Shown here in pieces: positions 33,400 to 44,037 of a stretch of DNA of 44,037 nucleotides (position 1 is the first letter of the stretch; every line of letters begins with the position of its first letter). This DNA comes from Plantago elongata. Lineage: Eukaryota; Streptophyta; Magnoliopsida; Lamiales; Plantaginaceae. Location of the stretch: positions 1 through 44,037 of the forward strand of contig JAYMSP010000680.1 of assembly GCA_036897095.1 (NCBI GenBank), in the 5' to 3' direction. The translations under genes and the position numbers were made by a program. Under the pieces are notes generated by a model. The model searched no databases and was not told the DNA's origin. It was given only the letters and a program-made list of their open reading frames with translations.

Positions 33400-34515
33400 T
33401 ATGTACAGTGAGAATCAAATTTCGTAATATGGTGCTTTGTTATAGTTGTAAGAGGATGTGTTATATATTGTTTTAACTTGAATTTATTATTTTAATCTAT
33501 TATACTTCAACGAGAAAATGGAAAAGAGGATCAATATGTTATTGTGGAACTAATAGGTACCTAGGTATAATTAGAACATCTAAGAGGAGTATTGTATGAA
33601 ATTCACCCATGTTTTAACGTTAGTGTTTTTAGCATCTGAGAAATATTTATAGTTTGAATTTTTACAATGTTTTGTCATCGTTTTAAGAGACATTGTTATA
33701 ATTTTAAAATAATCTTCTATGGTTTTAAGTATTAATATTATACTTTTTAGCTTGTGTTGCATATTCGTGCTTTGTTATCGGTTTAAGCATCATCATCATT
33801 GTTTTAGCTTGTGTTGAATGTTTCCGCCTGTTGTTGATTTAACGCAAATATTATAGTTTCAAGATCTATTGATGTAGTCTTAAGCATCATCATTTGAGTT
33901 TAATTTTAGCCTCTGGTAAAATATTTGTGATTTAATTAATTTTTTACAAATTCTTTATTATATTTTTAAATGCATCGTTATAGCTTTAAGATGCAATAAT
34001 ATGGGTTAAGTACATATTGTTTTTAAGTTGTGTTCCATGTTCGTGGTTTGTTATAGTTTTAAAATTGTTTTTGTAGTTTTAAGATGCACTGTTATGGTTG
34101 TAAGCATTAATGTTACTATATTTATCTTATATTCATGAGTATATGCATGTTCTTGTTTTTAGCGTGTGTGTTATAGTCAAGAGACCTATTGTTGTAAGTT
34201 TAAGTATCAATCAACGTTAGTGTTTTACCTTCAGCAAAATATTTATGATTTGATATTTTACAAATATTTTGTTATAGTTTTAAGAGACACAGTTCTAGTT
34301 TTATGTATTAATTTTATTGTTTTTAACTTATGTTGCATGTTCCTGCTTTGATATAGTTTCAAAATTTACTATTATAGCTTTACACATCAATGTTACTGTT
34401 TTTAGCATGTGTTCCACGTTTTTTCTTTATTTGTAAGTACAATGTGATAATTCTCATGAGATATTATATGGTTTTAACACAGTTAGTGAATGTTTTATGC
34501 ATGTATGATGATGAT
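33400..34515 (-). repeat. second word array (GTTTTAAG / TAGTTTTA), loose ~21-24-bp beat
   Basis: GTTTTAAG, TAGTTTTA and TTTTTAGC words recur with GTTATAG, GCATCA and TGTTGCATGTTC partners. Larger units resemble one another at about 33638, 33915 and 34225 (each with AAATATTT, GATTTGA/TAGTTTGA-like and TTTTACAA). On the minus strand the words read TAAAACTA or AAAACTAG, close to the GAAACTAG word of the intron array. The right side ends abruptly at the LTR that starts at 34516. Confidence 0.6.
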
Positions 34516-35811
34516 TGTTGTTAACGCCAAAGTAAAAGATTAGAGAGGGGGTTGTCTTGTAAAAACTTTTACAATAATGCAGTTTCTCAGGAAGTTGAAA
34601 GACTTCTGGTACTTAGATTCCGTATGCGGAAGATTTTCTGACATAAATGTAAGTACTGGAAGTAAGTACATAAAAAGTACATAACCCAAGAGATTTTACA
34701 GTGGTATCTGAAGGTTGCGTAATCCTTCTTCTAATCCACTTTGGCCACCAAGACCTAGAATCCACTTAGATAGATATTAGTTCCCCTTTCAATATTGATC
34801 AAATCTCTCGTTTCCTAATACACCAGTCCCAACCAAGTGTTCCCCCTGAGTTGGTCCCCGACTTCCCAAGCCAAGTACTTCATACACTCAGAACCTTTCC
34901 TTGGATTTGTTCCCTGACATCCCAAGTCAAGTACTTCCTTTACTCCATACCCCTTTTCCTGGTGGTGTTGGCGTGCTTGGTTGTCAGACTGGTAGATGAA
35001 TAACTTATGTAGTTATGTAATACTACCTCCTTCAACAAGTATCACTTAAAGTGAAATGTTCTTTTTACTTACCCAAGACTATTTTCCTAGTTCAGGATGT
35101 ATGTCTTAAGCAAGTCGCAACAGTGCTTTCAATTTAACACTTTCACATATAGAAATAGCTCGTAAAGGATCAGAATACTTCGAACTTTCGTTCTTACTTA
35201 GAATCAAGAGTTTGGTCGCAATGTTAGCTAGAGACTAAGTAGGCAAAATATATGCTTCAATATTCACTCAGAAGTTATGTATAATTTTAGCGTTGAAGTG
35301 TTTGTTTTCAACATTCTAAGTTGTGATATTTATAGGTGAGAATCAAGTTGTTTGAGATTCAAACTATAAAATATTGTTTGATAATATCACTAGAACTTTT
35401 GTTTTGTTGTTTCAGAGATTAATGTTGTAACACGCAAGTTCAACAAATGCAATAAATGCTTTTTACTATATATCTTTTTTCATGTTATGCCAACGGAACA
35501 ATGCACACTCTATTAAGCAATGCAATGTCACTATCAGAGACCAAATTAGCTTCAAAGACTAATGTGTAAAGTGTAGCTTCCTTCAGAAACATAGTTTCTT
35601 CTAGAAACTAGCTTTTCCAGAGTTCCCTTCTATGCATAAAGTTTATGATGCATAACACCTAGGTTTTAAGCAATCTTGTGCAGTCTTTTTTGTCTTCGGA
35701 AACTTGAGCTCGCCTAATGGATATCTTCTTTCTTGGTCTTCTACAAAGATATACAAATTATACTCAAAGACATAACATCCTATACAAGAATTTGTAATCT
35801 ATCAAACTTAG

Positions 35812-37217
35812 TGATGACTTAGTTTTACGTCATCTCATCTAGTCTTTTTTGTCGTCTTTTTGCTATCTTTGAGTTTAGTTTTAGTAGTTTTATTAGATTC
35901 GTTTTACTTGTTTCGTTCCTTGTGGATTTTGCAGGTATTTGGCGGAAACACACCAATTGAAGGCAAAAAGGATGTAGTTTACATGCTTCTGGAAGATATG
36001 GAAGCCCTAATGCCTTGAATGGTTCCAAGAAATGTAATGGAAATGCCAAACAACCAAGATTTGGAGTTTAAATGAGCAAATTCGCACAAAGGGAGCAAAA
36101 GGGCAAATTCGTAATTTGGTTGTGATGGAGCGCACTCGCGGTTACATAGAATTTGGATGCCAAACTATGCCCATAGAGTTATATGTTGGAGATAGCGAGT
36201 AACTTTCACACGCGAAGAAGCTAGCGCATGCCAAAACAAGCAACATAGGAGCAAGTGAGGGAGCAAGCAAGGAGCAAGCGGGTGCGTGCGTGCTAGCTCG
36301 CGCCCCCATGGGTATTGCCCATCGCGGGCACCACCGGGTCTATTTCCCCTCGCTCTATATTTTACCCGATCTTTTCCTAATTCGTGTCTTTACTTTATTA
36401 CATAGAAAAATAGTTACAATTCATAACATTCTTACTTCTTGTTTAAAAACCACTACTTCTCTCTATAACTAGACCTAGCTTTGAAGGCAATTGTCCATCT
36501 TTGAGATTATTGACTCGGTTTTCACTTGTAACCCAATGATTCATTGATTAGGAAATTATCTGCGAAGCTATTGCTTTTGATTCGCTTTTCGTTCTACAGT
36601 TTTCTGCCCAGGTTTTTGTGACAACGAAGGGTAAACTTGTATTACTCAATTCAAATCTTTGTGTTATGGTTGAGGTGTCGCTTATTGTGAACCTTATTAT
36701 GTTTACATACATCATGTGTAGCTAAACACCCCTACTATGGGGTGATGATTGATTCAATGCATGCTAGCTAGGGTTTATGTGATTCGAAGTGCATCGATCA
36801 AAATTTGATTACATGTGCTTTTTAGATTAATGGATATTCATGATATCTTGTTTGATGGTCTCCTAGACAAAATTATTGGTTAGATTGAGCATTTAATCTT
36901 CATAAACAAATGTCTTTCGTCTTTCTCAATCCAAACAGTTAGTTGCCAACATTGATAGTGAGGATTTAAATTGGTTGTAGCTTAGTGGAATTGACGATTT
37001 CACTAATGTTATCTGATTTTGAGCTCACGAATGTGACAACTTGCGCAGTCAATTATGCAAGTCACATGTATCCTGCTAACTAGCTTGATGATGTTATCAC
37101 TCCATAGTTCCCCGCATTCATATATCATTGTCGTTTAGATTAATCATTTTTCTAGTTAAATTGCATAAGTAGATAGATAATATAGAACAAATATTAGAAC
37201 TTTAATTTGACACATCA
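35812..37217 (+). repeat. 5' LTR of the gypsy element (1406 bp)
   Basis: Starts TGATGACTTAG and ends GACACATCA. It shares long blocks with the 3' LTR, such as GCTATCTTTGAG, ACTTGTTTCGTTCCTTG, the AACGAAGG region near 36626 and ATCATGTGTAGCTAAACA (36711). Confidence 0.9.
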
Positions 37218-37223
37218 AGTTTT

Positions 37224-37241
37224 TGGCGTCGATGTTGGGGA
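37224..37241 (+). other. primer-binding site, tRNA-Asp-like
   Basis: TGGCGTCGATGTTGGGGA, six bases after the LTR, matches the complement of the plant tRNA-Asp 3' end (TGGCGCCGTTGCCGGGGA) at 14 of 18 positions. Athila/Tat elements often use this primer. Confidence 0.7.
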
Positions 37242-37499
37242 GTTAACTCCATTGTTAAGTTTGTGAATTCTAGTTATAGTATTTTCTTTCTTTTTCTAGT
37301 TCTTCATTTCGTTTTATGTTAGTCTTAAGTGCCTGTTTTAACTAACGGATACATACGGTTGCGTAGTTTTGCTATTGTATCCGTCTTATAGTCCTAAGTT
37401 TGCAGAGATGGGCGTTGTAAAGAAGTCATCGATGTACACACTCCTTCTACATGTGAAGGGATCCATTCGTCCAGCCATAGTCATATGGCTCAAGGTTAA

Positions 37500-37845
37500 G
37501 AGGCATGTCCTCTAGAACTTCCAAGATTCTATGGAGTTCAGAACGAGGACGTGATGGAATCCTTAGAGAAATCGAGCACTTCATCTCTGGAATGGAGAAA
37601 TTTGAAGGGGTTAAGGATGAAAATTTGAAGCTTAAGATCTTCCATATGTGTCTCTTTAGCGAGGCATGAACCTGGATGAATGGTCTGGATGAAGGAAGCA
37701 TCACCACCTGGAACGAGGCATTTTTGACCTTTATGGGAAAATACTACCAACTGTGGATGACCACAGGCTTCAGAGCACTAATTTGGGAGTTTAGCCAGCA
37801 ACAGGGAGAGCCCTTCTACGAATCATGGGAGAGATTCTATGGTTA
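37500..37845 (+). pseudogene. gypsy gag fragment (retrotransposon gag domain)
   Basis: One plus-strand frame reads GMEKFEGVKDENLKLKIF, then, after a TGA (37667-37669), TWMNGLDEGSITTWNEAFLT and FSQQQGEPFYESWERFYG, stopping at TAA 37843-37845. This is the classic plant gypsy gag core (L..FP.SL...A..WL..L..GSI.TW ... GE.LYEAWERF). Gag assembles the particle. The upstream start is lost, and the C-terminal part continues only as the fragment MDALEDTIQRLDRDISEIKR at 38220-38280, after the SINE. Confidence 0.8.
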
Positions 37846-38003
37846 ACAACAACAATGCCACCACCAACATTTTAGCACTGTAGGTTTGAACCCGTTCTTC
37901 TTAATGGTTGTGATGAGCCTTCGCATGTCATGGTCGATTTGTCATGTGGGGGGTGGATGGGAGAAAGCACCGTTGTTGAATTAAGCTCCGTATGCGGGGA
38001 CAA

Positions 38004-38090
38004 CGAAGTGTAGCTCAGTTGCTAAGTCGCTTGCCCTCCAACCAATAGGTCGGGAGTTCAAGTCACCTCCGTCATTTCAAAAAAAAAAAA
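38004..38090 (+). mobile_element. tRNA-derived SINE (tRNA-Gly-like head plus poly(A))
   Basis: TAGCTCAGTTGCTAAG (38011-38026) is an A-box/D-arm and GGGAGTTCAAGTCACC (38052-38067) a B-box/T-arm. Between them, TTGCCCTCCAACCAATAG (38031-38048) resembles the anticodon arm of tRNA-Gly(UCC). A run of 12 A follows (38079-38090). The flanks CCGTATGCGGGGA (37988-38000) and TTCGTGTGCGGGAA (38093-38106) look like diverged target duplications. There is no tail beyond the poly(A), so it is a very short SINE or a retroposed tRNA. It splits the gag of the gypsy element. It is unlikely to be a working tRNA because the acceptor stem does not pair. Confidence 0.75.
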
Positions 38091-38699
38091 GGTTCGTGTG
38101 CGGGAAGATAGCGAAAAGCTCAGAGCATAGGAGTAATCATGTTAAGCTTAGTGACTCTGATAGCCTAAGACACCGCCTCCCCGAGTTATCAATGATGCAT
38201 ACAATTGACACTAAATAAATGGATGCACTAGAAGACACAATCCAAAGATTGGATAGGGACATCAGCGAGATCAAAAGAACACTCCAAAAACTGGTAGAGA
38301 AGAGCCAAGGAAAAGAAGGGAGTAAATTCCTTAGTATTTATGAGAGAGCCATGGCCATCAAAGTGATTCTCAGGTAACGGTTGAGGTGACTATTTATGAC
38401 AACGAGACCCGCTTTGAGGTTTCAAAATATGTTTGTGAAAATTGTGGGTGTGCATCGTTTGTTTAGGCTGCTAAGGGAGCAACTACAAAAGAGGATATGA
38501 CTCCCGATAATACGGTTGAGGAGTTGATTCCAGAGCAACATGGATGTGTAGATACTGAAATTGGTTCTTGGTTTCCACAGCAGTTAAGGATTTTACAAAT
38601 ATCACTATCACCCCCGAGGTGGGAACAATCAGCGTTCCGGCCAAGGAAAAAGAAGGCACTTGGAATAAAACAGACCCCTAGGTGATAAGAGTTTCAATA

Positions 38700-39210
38700 T
38701 TATAGTGGGGATCGACGCCTCAAAGCTGATAGATACGCTAAATAAAGGAGCAACAGTTACCAATATTTTGCACAACCACCTCAAGGGATGCAAATACATG
38801 AGACTTTAGGAGATGAAATCTCGTGTCCTGATGGTAGATGGAATGCATATGAGACATGTCGGGCTGGCAAGAGATGTTGTAGTCAAGTTAGACAGGGAGA
38901 CTGTTCTCACCGATTTGTCATCTTGAAGCACATTCATGAAGAGCAAAGGAAAGCACCTGATATAGTTTTAATAGGGTGGGCCATTTTTACTAGCTACCAA
39001 GATGGATATTAGCGTGTTTAGATGCACCGCTACATATGAGGTGAATGGTAAATTGGGAACAGTGAAGGCACTAGACAACATTCCTAAGGATTTCGTCGAA
39101 AGGAGTATTTCGCAGGTTTCATGGGACCTCTTTATATACTCTCCCAGGAATACAAGGGGAAGTTCAGTACCCACCTTCATGCCAGCTATGGCAAAGAAGT
39201 CAAGCTAGAG
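38700..39210 (+). pseudogene. gypsy protease-side remnant, weak
   Basis: Plus-strand pieces 38788-39012 and 39002-39208 read KAPDIVLIGWAIFTSYQDGY and FRCTATYEVNGKLGTVKAL. The phrase order resembles the ILGRPFLATA...IDV...TATFEV end of plant gypsy aspartic proteases, with the Arg-Pro of the RPFL motif lost. No D-S/T-G site is visible. GGAGGCAACCCGGGG (39234) follows, a block that in Athila/Tat elements usually stands after the coding part, so RT and integrase are absent, not merely frameshifted. Confidence 0.4.
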
Positions 39211-39451
39211 ACTTAAAACAAGCGCTTCTCGGGAGGCAACCCGGGGATTTACTTGCTTCCTAGTTAACTTGCATTGCATTCACATTTATTTTCATGAATT
39301 AGTTGCATATATGTTTACTCATCATTATCTTTTATACCAAAAATATGCATGTTCTATTTATCTTCATTTCTCAAATCGCAAGAAAGGACTATGATGATGA
39401 CGGAGATTAGTAGCCTTTTGGTCGACTTCACGACCATCATATGAGAGGACT

Positions 39452-39483
<32 letters not shown>

Positions 39484-40863
39484 AGAGATCAGTAGTCTTC
39501 TAGTTTACTTCACATGTAGCACCTTTTTCACTTCTTCTTACTTTTAGCCTTATTCGTTTGAGACCATCTCAAGCCTAGGTTTGGTGAGGGAGTCTCTCAT
39601 CGTACTACCTTATGTCTTCATTTGTTTATTTATTTGAGTCTATCTGCATGTTTCCTACTTTCTGTATATTTCTTATTTTGGGTATGTTTGTTTAGTAAGT
39701 CGTCTGTATGTTCATTTGAGTAAACTGTTTTGAGTCTAAATCTATTTTCCAAGTCGAGCATTTATTGCATGTACTAAACCTCATTAATGCTTGAGTATTG
39801 ATTGATCTCTGACTATTAACATTTTGCATGTTTAAGTTTGCTAAGTTGTTTTTGTTGTAGATAGAGAGTATTTTTAATTTTGTAGTCCAAAAAGCCTACG
39901 AGTAGACCTTAGCCGATGAAAGAATATTGTATCGGCACATGTGTGATTTAATTTGGAAAGTGCAAACTTCTTGTGTGCGCCTCGTCATGCTCATATACAC
40001 TCTTTTAAGTTAAGTATGATGAATGACATGCTCTTATTTTTTATTTGATTGAACCTAAACCCGTTCCAAAGAACAAGTTTGGGGGAGGAGGATCCTACTT
40101 GTGTTGTCTTGATGTGTTGATATGATGATATGTTATACTTGTGATTTCAATGCTCTCCCAAAATGTATGAACTGTCTAAGGAGTGAATTTGTGGTGCTAG
40201 TCATCACCGTTGTCATGTTGGCCTGTTTCAAATACTACGTATCTATCAACCTATGAGTCGTGAGGGTTAATGGCACGTATACCAAACCAACACGCACAAA
40301 AGTGCAGACTTTGGTAAAACATACACTGCCAAATAAGTGACCAAGATGTCCAATCTGGCCAACTGATTAGCGTGTACTACATGAATATGTGAATATGTGG
40401 ATGTATGGGAGAATCATTTTGTGATACTGGTCCAGAGAAGTTGATTTTTGTAAGAAAAAAGTCCTTTCTAACCTCACTGATTGAGTGTGATGCATGAATT
40501 ATTTGAGGCACCTTTGTGACGAAAGTCACCTTCCATACCTCTTATTTTCTTGAGGGTTACCCCTACTGGACACTTCCAAGAGCGTGAGAGAACTAGATAT
40601 GCATAGGATTCACTTGTGAGGGACTACTTTGTTAGACTTAAGTTCTATTTACTTCGAAAATGAATTTTGTAGACATATGCATGCTATTTATGTGAATGAT
40701 ATTATACTGTCAAAGCTTTTGTATTTCTTGGGTTCATTGCTTGCACGTAGTCTTTGTATCTTGGAAGTTGGACTTTATTTTTGTATCTATGTGTTTCTTG
40801 CTTTCTTAGGTTATCTAGATAGTTTGTTGCTTGAGGACAAGCAAAGGTTCTGTTAGAAGGTTT
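39211..40863 (+). other. non-coding 3' interior of the gypsy element
   Basis: It has no convincing frame. It contains an AACAAGTTTGGGGGAGGAGG block (about 40071) and TTGAGGACAAGCAAAGG (40831) near the 3' LTR, both typical of plant gypsy elements. The older copy at 8358-12240 matches this part in reverse. Confidence 0.65.
39452..39484 (+). repeat. (ATG)n microsatellite, about 11 units
   Basis: ATGATG... runs uninterrupted. It lies in the second copy of a local duplication: GAGGACTATGATGATG and GAGATCAGTAGTCTT here echo AAGGACTATGATGATG and GAGATTAGTAGCCTT at 39384-39417. Confidence 0.9.
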
Positions 40864-42403
40864 TGATGAGTCTGTTTCACGTCGTCTAATCTAGTCCTTT
40901 TTACCGTATTTTTTGCTATCTTTGAGCTTAGTTATAGTATTTTTATTAGAGACTGTGTACTTGTTTCGTTCCTTGTAGATATTGTAGGTATTTAGCTAGC
41001 GGAAACGCAACAATTGAAGGAAAAAATGATGTATTTTACATGCATCTGGAATATTTGAAAGCCCCCAATGCCTTGGATGATTGCTAGAGGTGGATTGGAG
41101 AAGCCAAAATACCAAGATATGGAGTTTAAACAAGCAAATTCGCACAAAGGGAGCAAAAGTGAAAATCTGTAATTTAGTTGTAATGGATCGCGCTCGTGGT
41201 TACATATATAGCGGACGCCACCTATGCCCAGAGAGTCACGCGTTGGAGATAGCGAGAAACTCGTGCACGTGGTTACAGACTTGGCGCACGCCAAGTAGCA
41301 ATATAGGAGCACGCGAGGAGAAAGCGGGCGCGTGCACGCCAGCTCGCGCCCGCGTAGGTGTTACCCATTGCGGGCGTGACCGGGGATCTTTTCCCCTAGC
41401 TCTGTTTTTTACACGATCTTTTTTCAATCCGTTTCTAATTTGTCTCTTTACTTTATTAGATATAAAAACACTTAATATTCATACATCTTACTTCTTGTTT
41501 GAAAACCACTACTTCTCTTTAGAACTAGACCTAGCTTTGAAGGCAATTATCTATCTTTGAGGTAATTGTCTCGATTTTCACTTGTAATCCGACAATTCAT
41601 TGATTGATAGATTATCTACAACTCTATTGATTTTGATTCACTTCTCGTTCTACAGTTTTCTACCTAGGTTTTGTGACAACGAAGGATAAACTTGTACCAC
41701 TCAATTCAAATCTTTGTTTTATGCTTGAGATGCAGTTTATTGTGAACCTGGTTATGTTTATATACATCATGTGTAGCTAAACATCCCTACTATAGGGTGA
41801 TGACTGATTCAATGTATGCTAGCAAGCGGGATTTGACTGCATATTCTTTTTAGATTAATTGTTATACCTGCTATCTTGTTTGGTGTTCTACCAAACAAAA
41901 TCACTGATTAGATTGTGCATTTACTATTGATAAAAAAACATCTTTTGTCTTACTCAATCTAAACAGTTAGTTTCAAGCATTGATATTAAGGATTAGTTAA
42001 TTTGATTGTAGCTTTAGTGGAATTGACAACCTCAGTAATGATATTTTTTTTAAGACAGTAACAACTTGCGTAGTCAATTATGTGAGTCACATGTATCCTG
42101 CTAACTAGCTTGATGATGTTATCACTCCATAGTTTCCCCCATTGATTATATGCCATTATCGTTTAGATTAATCTGTTTTCTATTTAGATTGCATAAGTAG
42201 ATAGATAATATAGAATAAATTTGTTGAAGCAAACAACCCTTTTATTGCTTTCTTACTATTATTGATATTCGTATACAAGGCTAAACTTAGTTAAGTCCTT
42301 CGAGACCGACCTCGGGGTTAACTTCCCTCCACTACAGGTTTTCGTAGTGTTGACAATTAACTCTTGGCTTGAACAAATATTAGAACTTTGATTTGACACA
42401 TCA
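40864..42403 (+). repeat. 3' LTR of the gypsy element (1540 bp)
   Basis: Starts TGATGAGTCTG and ends GACACATCA, followed by CTTAG. Compared with the 5' LTR it carries an extra block of about 150 bp (about 42222-42370, including GAGACCGACCTCGGGG) before the shared end, and many small differences. Confidence 0.88.
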
Positions 42404-42422
42404 CTTAGTAGAGAAACTTTCC

Positions 42423-42639
42423 TGCGAGTCCACGGTTTGTGAGAGTTCTGCATTACTGTATACTAATTGTACATTTTTATATTTTCGCAACTTAACAAAA
42501 GAATACGATGTACAGTTATTATGCAACAATATACAATTTGCGAAAATACACGAACCACACAAAAATCCACAATTTGCATACAACACCGTACAATTAATAT
42601 ACAATAATACATGACTCTCATAAACCATGGACTCTCGCA
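42423..42639. mobile_element. MITE-like element (217 bp) with ~25-bp inverted ends
   Basis: The left end TGCGAGTCCACGGTTTGTGA and the right end read in reverse, TGCGAGAGTCCATGGTTTAT, align with a 2-base gap. The interior matches the tandem repeats at 25827-26220. It interrupts the outer LTR. A target duplication is not obvious. Confidence 0.6.
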
Positions 42640-42733
42640 AATTTTTGTACAGTTAGCATACTCCATCTTATAATGTTCAAGTGAACTAAGAGTACTAGAT
42701 TCCTTTCTGAAACTGACTAAATATTTCCAAACA

Positions 42734-44037
42734 AATTTTCACCTTTTCTATTAGTCATCTATGACTATCTTTAAAGCTATTACAACTTTGAATAAGGATT
42801 CAATCCAACACTTAAACATTTCTTGAGATATATCAGTTATTCAAGAGCATAAAGTAAAACATCTACCAAATCACAAGGTGTGATCTTTGTTAACAAGTTA
42901 TCTTCTCGTTAGATAAGTTTTTGAGAGTAGGTTTGTCATAAACAATTACAATGAGCATAAATCAATTTTTACAGTGAATTACAATCAGCAAGATACATCA
43001 AAACACTTCTTTTTCTTTCTTTTTTTTTTTGCTTAATTAATCAATAAATAGAATAGAAATCCGGCGATAACTCAATGTTTCTGAATACTAATCCACATGA
43101 CCCATGAACTAATAGAGAAGCAACATAAGACCGACGACTCAGTGCAACACTTAAGGATATAATCGAAAACGAGATTAACAGCAACAATCATGGTTGTAAC
43201 AGATTAACTTGTACCAGTTTTTTTTAAAAGTTACTAGAAATGTGCAGGGACTAGCATATCCACGTACCTGAAGCACTCCATTACTCTTTTTCGATTGAGA
43301 AAGAAGCATGGAGTAGAATGAATGTTCCGGGATCTACATAATCTTCATTTATGAAGCACAAAGATGGGACCAACTCAAGATATAAACAGGCAGACCATAG
43401 TGTTAGTTCCAGTGTGTAATAATCGAAGATAACAAAATGTAAATAAAACAAACCTCCTTTTGTAAGACTAATCTGAGGCATGTGCTTGCACAGTTTCCTT
43501 AAAACAATTACGCCCCCTCACCTATGGTGCTTTGAGGATTCACTGGACGCTTGTTTCCCAGGATACAACGGTCGAAACCCAACAGGTAAGCTACACTGCT
43601 CAGCTGTTCTGGCAAACTTAGATTATGCCTGGATTATCAGAGATTGAATGAAGGAGAAGAAAACAGAAGAGAAGTGTTCTGTCGGTGCAAAACTTCTACT
43701 TCAACAATAAGACCTTTTTATAGGTGAGGAATGGGGTGAGTAATGAAATCACATTAACTACACCAAGTAGTGGGTGCACTTCAATGGTGTAACTCCTACC
43801 CATTCATTGTGCCCAAGTAGTGGAGAGTGGGCAACAATGAGAAGAGTTACAGAATATGAAGAGTCAAAGAAGAATGTTCTGGAAGAAAAACGTTCAGACC
43901 ATGAGCAAAATGTTGGCACTCACGGGCCAGCCGCTTGTGCCTATTTCGGTCAGGCATTCATGTACGCAGGTCGCGCACGCTCGCTTGCACCCAAGTTCCA
44001 CTAGTTTCAGTACAAATCTGGCCAGGATTTGCACCCC
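42734..44037 (-). mobile_element. interior of the minus-strand copia-type element, continuing past the window
   Basis: 42734-42950 matches the reverse complement of 28770-28980, the interior before the 3' LTR (shared: CATGACTATCTT-like, ACCAAATCACAAG and ACAAGTTATCTTCT). Beyond about 43000 the match fades. At 43600-43750 the minus strand shows a TATA-like CTATAAAAAGG (about 43714-43724) followed by a CT-rich stretch, and one short frame (43281-43481, 66 codons) that I do not recognise. Whether this is the element or a flanking gene start cannot be decided here. Confidence 0.45.

Larger units (their letters stand above)
35812..42403 (+). mobile_element. complete Ty3/gypsy (Athila/Tat-like) element lacking RT and integrase, TSD CTTAG
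   Basis: Two LTRs (35812-37217 and 40864-42403) with TGATGA...CACATCA ends flank 3.6 kb. CTTAG is duplicated at 35807-35811 and 42404-42408. A primer-binding site lies 6 bp after the left LTR. The interior holds gag (37500-37845) and a remnant that looks like the end of a protease (about 38940-39100), but no RT, RNase H or integrase motif, so transposition would depend on another element. A SINE and a microsatellite lie inside. The duplication is perfect, although the LTRs differ by indels and by a block of about 150 bp. Confidence 0.9.
34516..42733 (-). repeat. LTR of a minus-strand copia-type element, split by a gypsy insertion and a MITE
   Basis: The left end, TGTTGTTAACGCC (34516), is the reverse complement of the LTR end ...CCAACA. 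The right end, CCAAACA (42733), is followed by AATTTTCACC, the reverse of the polypurine tract. Removing the gypsy element with one copy of its duplication (35812-42408) and the MITE (about 42423-42639) leaves about 1.4 kb, the same as the intact LTR at 28983-30379. The LTR is therefore one unit invaded twice. The parent element lies on the minus strand, and its interior continues to the right. Confidence 0.8.

Noticed and set aside
37447..37750. Minus-strand ORFs of 86 and 70 codons
   Set aside because: They are shadows of the plus-strand gypsy gag, which has the recognisable motifs.
38011..38071. Functional tRNA-Gly gene
   Set aside because: The A- and B-box are good, but the acceptor stem does not pair and a poly(A) follows, so a SINE or retroposed tRNA is more likely.

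Overview
This 44 kb window is nuclear DNA of a flowering plant, most likely a eudicot. It has spliced plant-specific genes (a CYP706-type cytochrome P450 and a Dof zinc-finger factor), AT-rich intergenic DNA, and Ty1/copia and Ty3/gypsy LTR retrotransposons, MITE-like elements and a tRNA-derived SINE. The species cannot be fixed from the sequence. Only two host genes look intact, both on the plus strand. Nearly everything else is mobile DNA in several layers of insertion.

Layout. 1-7013: 3' part of a decayed Sirevirus-like copia element, from gag through protease, integrase, RT and RNase H to a polypurine tract and a 3' LTR. 7210-13790: a decayed minus-strand gypsy copy, split by a 2.5 kb solo LTR (8682-11212, perfect 5-bp target duplication GTGAC). 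13790-15990: internal ORF remnants and an LTR of a second, minus-strand LTR family, with a 155-bp MITE. 15990-17531: AT-rich flank and promoter. 17532-25198: the CYP706 gene, three exons, 532 aa, with all P450 signatures. Its 5.9 kb first intron holds an LTR remnant with a symmetric palindrome cluster and a large fold-back element (20451-23884) filled with a 21-bp word satellite. 25199-26520: 3' flank and small repeats. 26820-30379: ORF remnants and the 3' LTR of a plus-strand copy of the second LTR family. 31225-32628: the Dof gene, three exons, 292 aa. 33400-34515: a second, reverse-oriented word array. 34516-42733: one minus-strand LTR of the second family, split by a complete 6.6 kb gypsy element (35812-42403, duplication CTTAG) and by a MITE. 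Inside the gypsy element sits a tRNA-Gly-like SINE. 42734-44037: interior of the outer minus-strand element.

The two genes do not form an operon or an evident pathway. The P450 would be an ER-anchored monooxygenase of specialised metabolism; the Dof protein is closest, by memory of the family, to the PEAR group (Dof2.4/Dof5.1) of vascular regulators. The most unusual structure is the fold-back element in the P450 intron: about 220-bp inverted arms around about 2.7 kb of GAAACTAG words with a 21-bp beat. The words later organise into units of about 295 bp, each with a telomere-like block.
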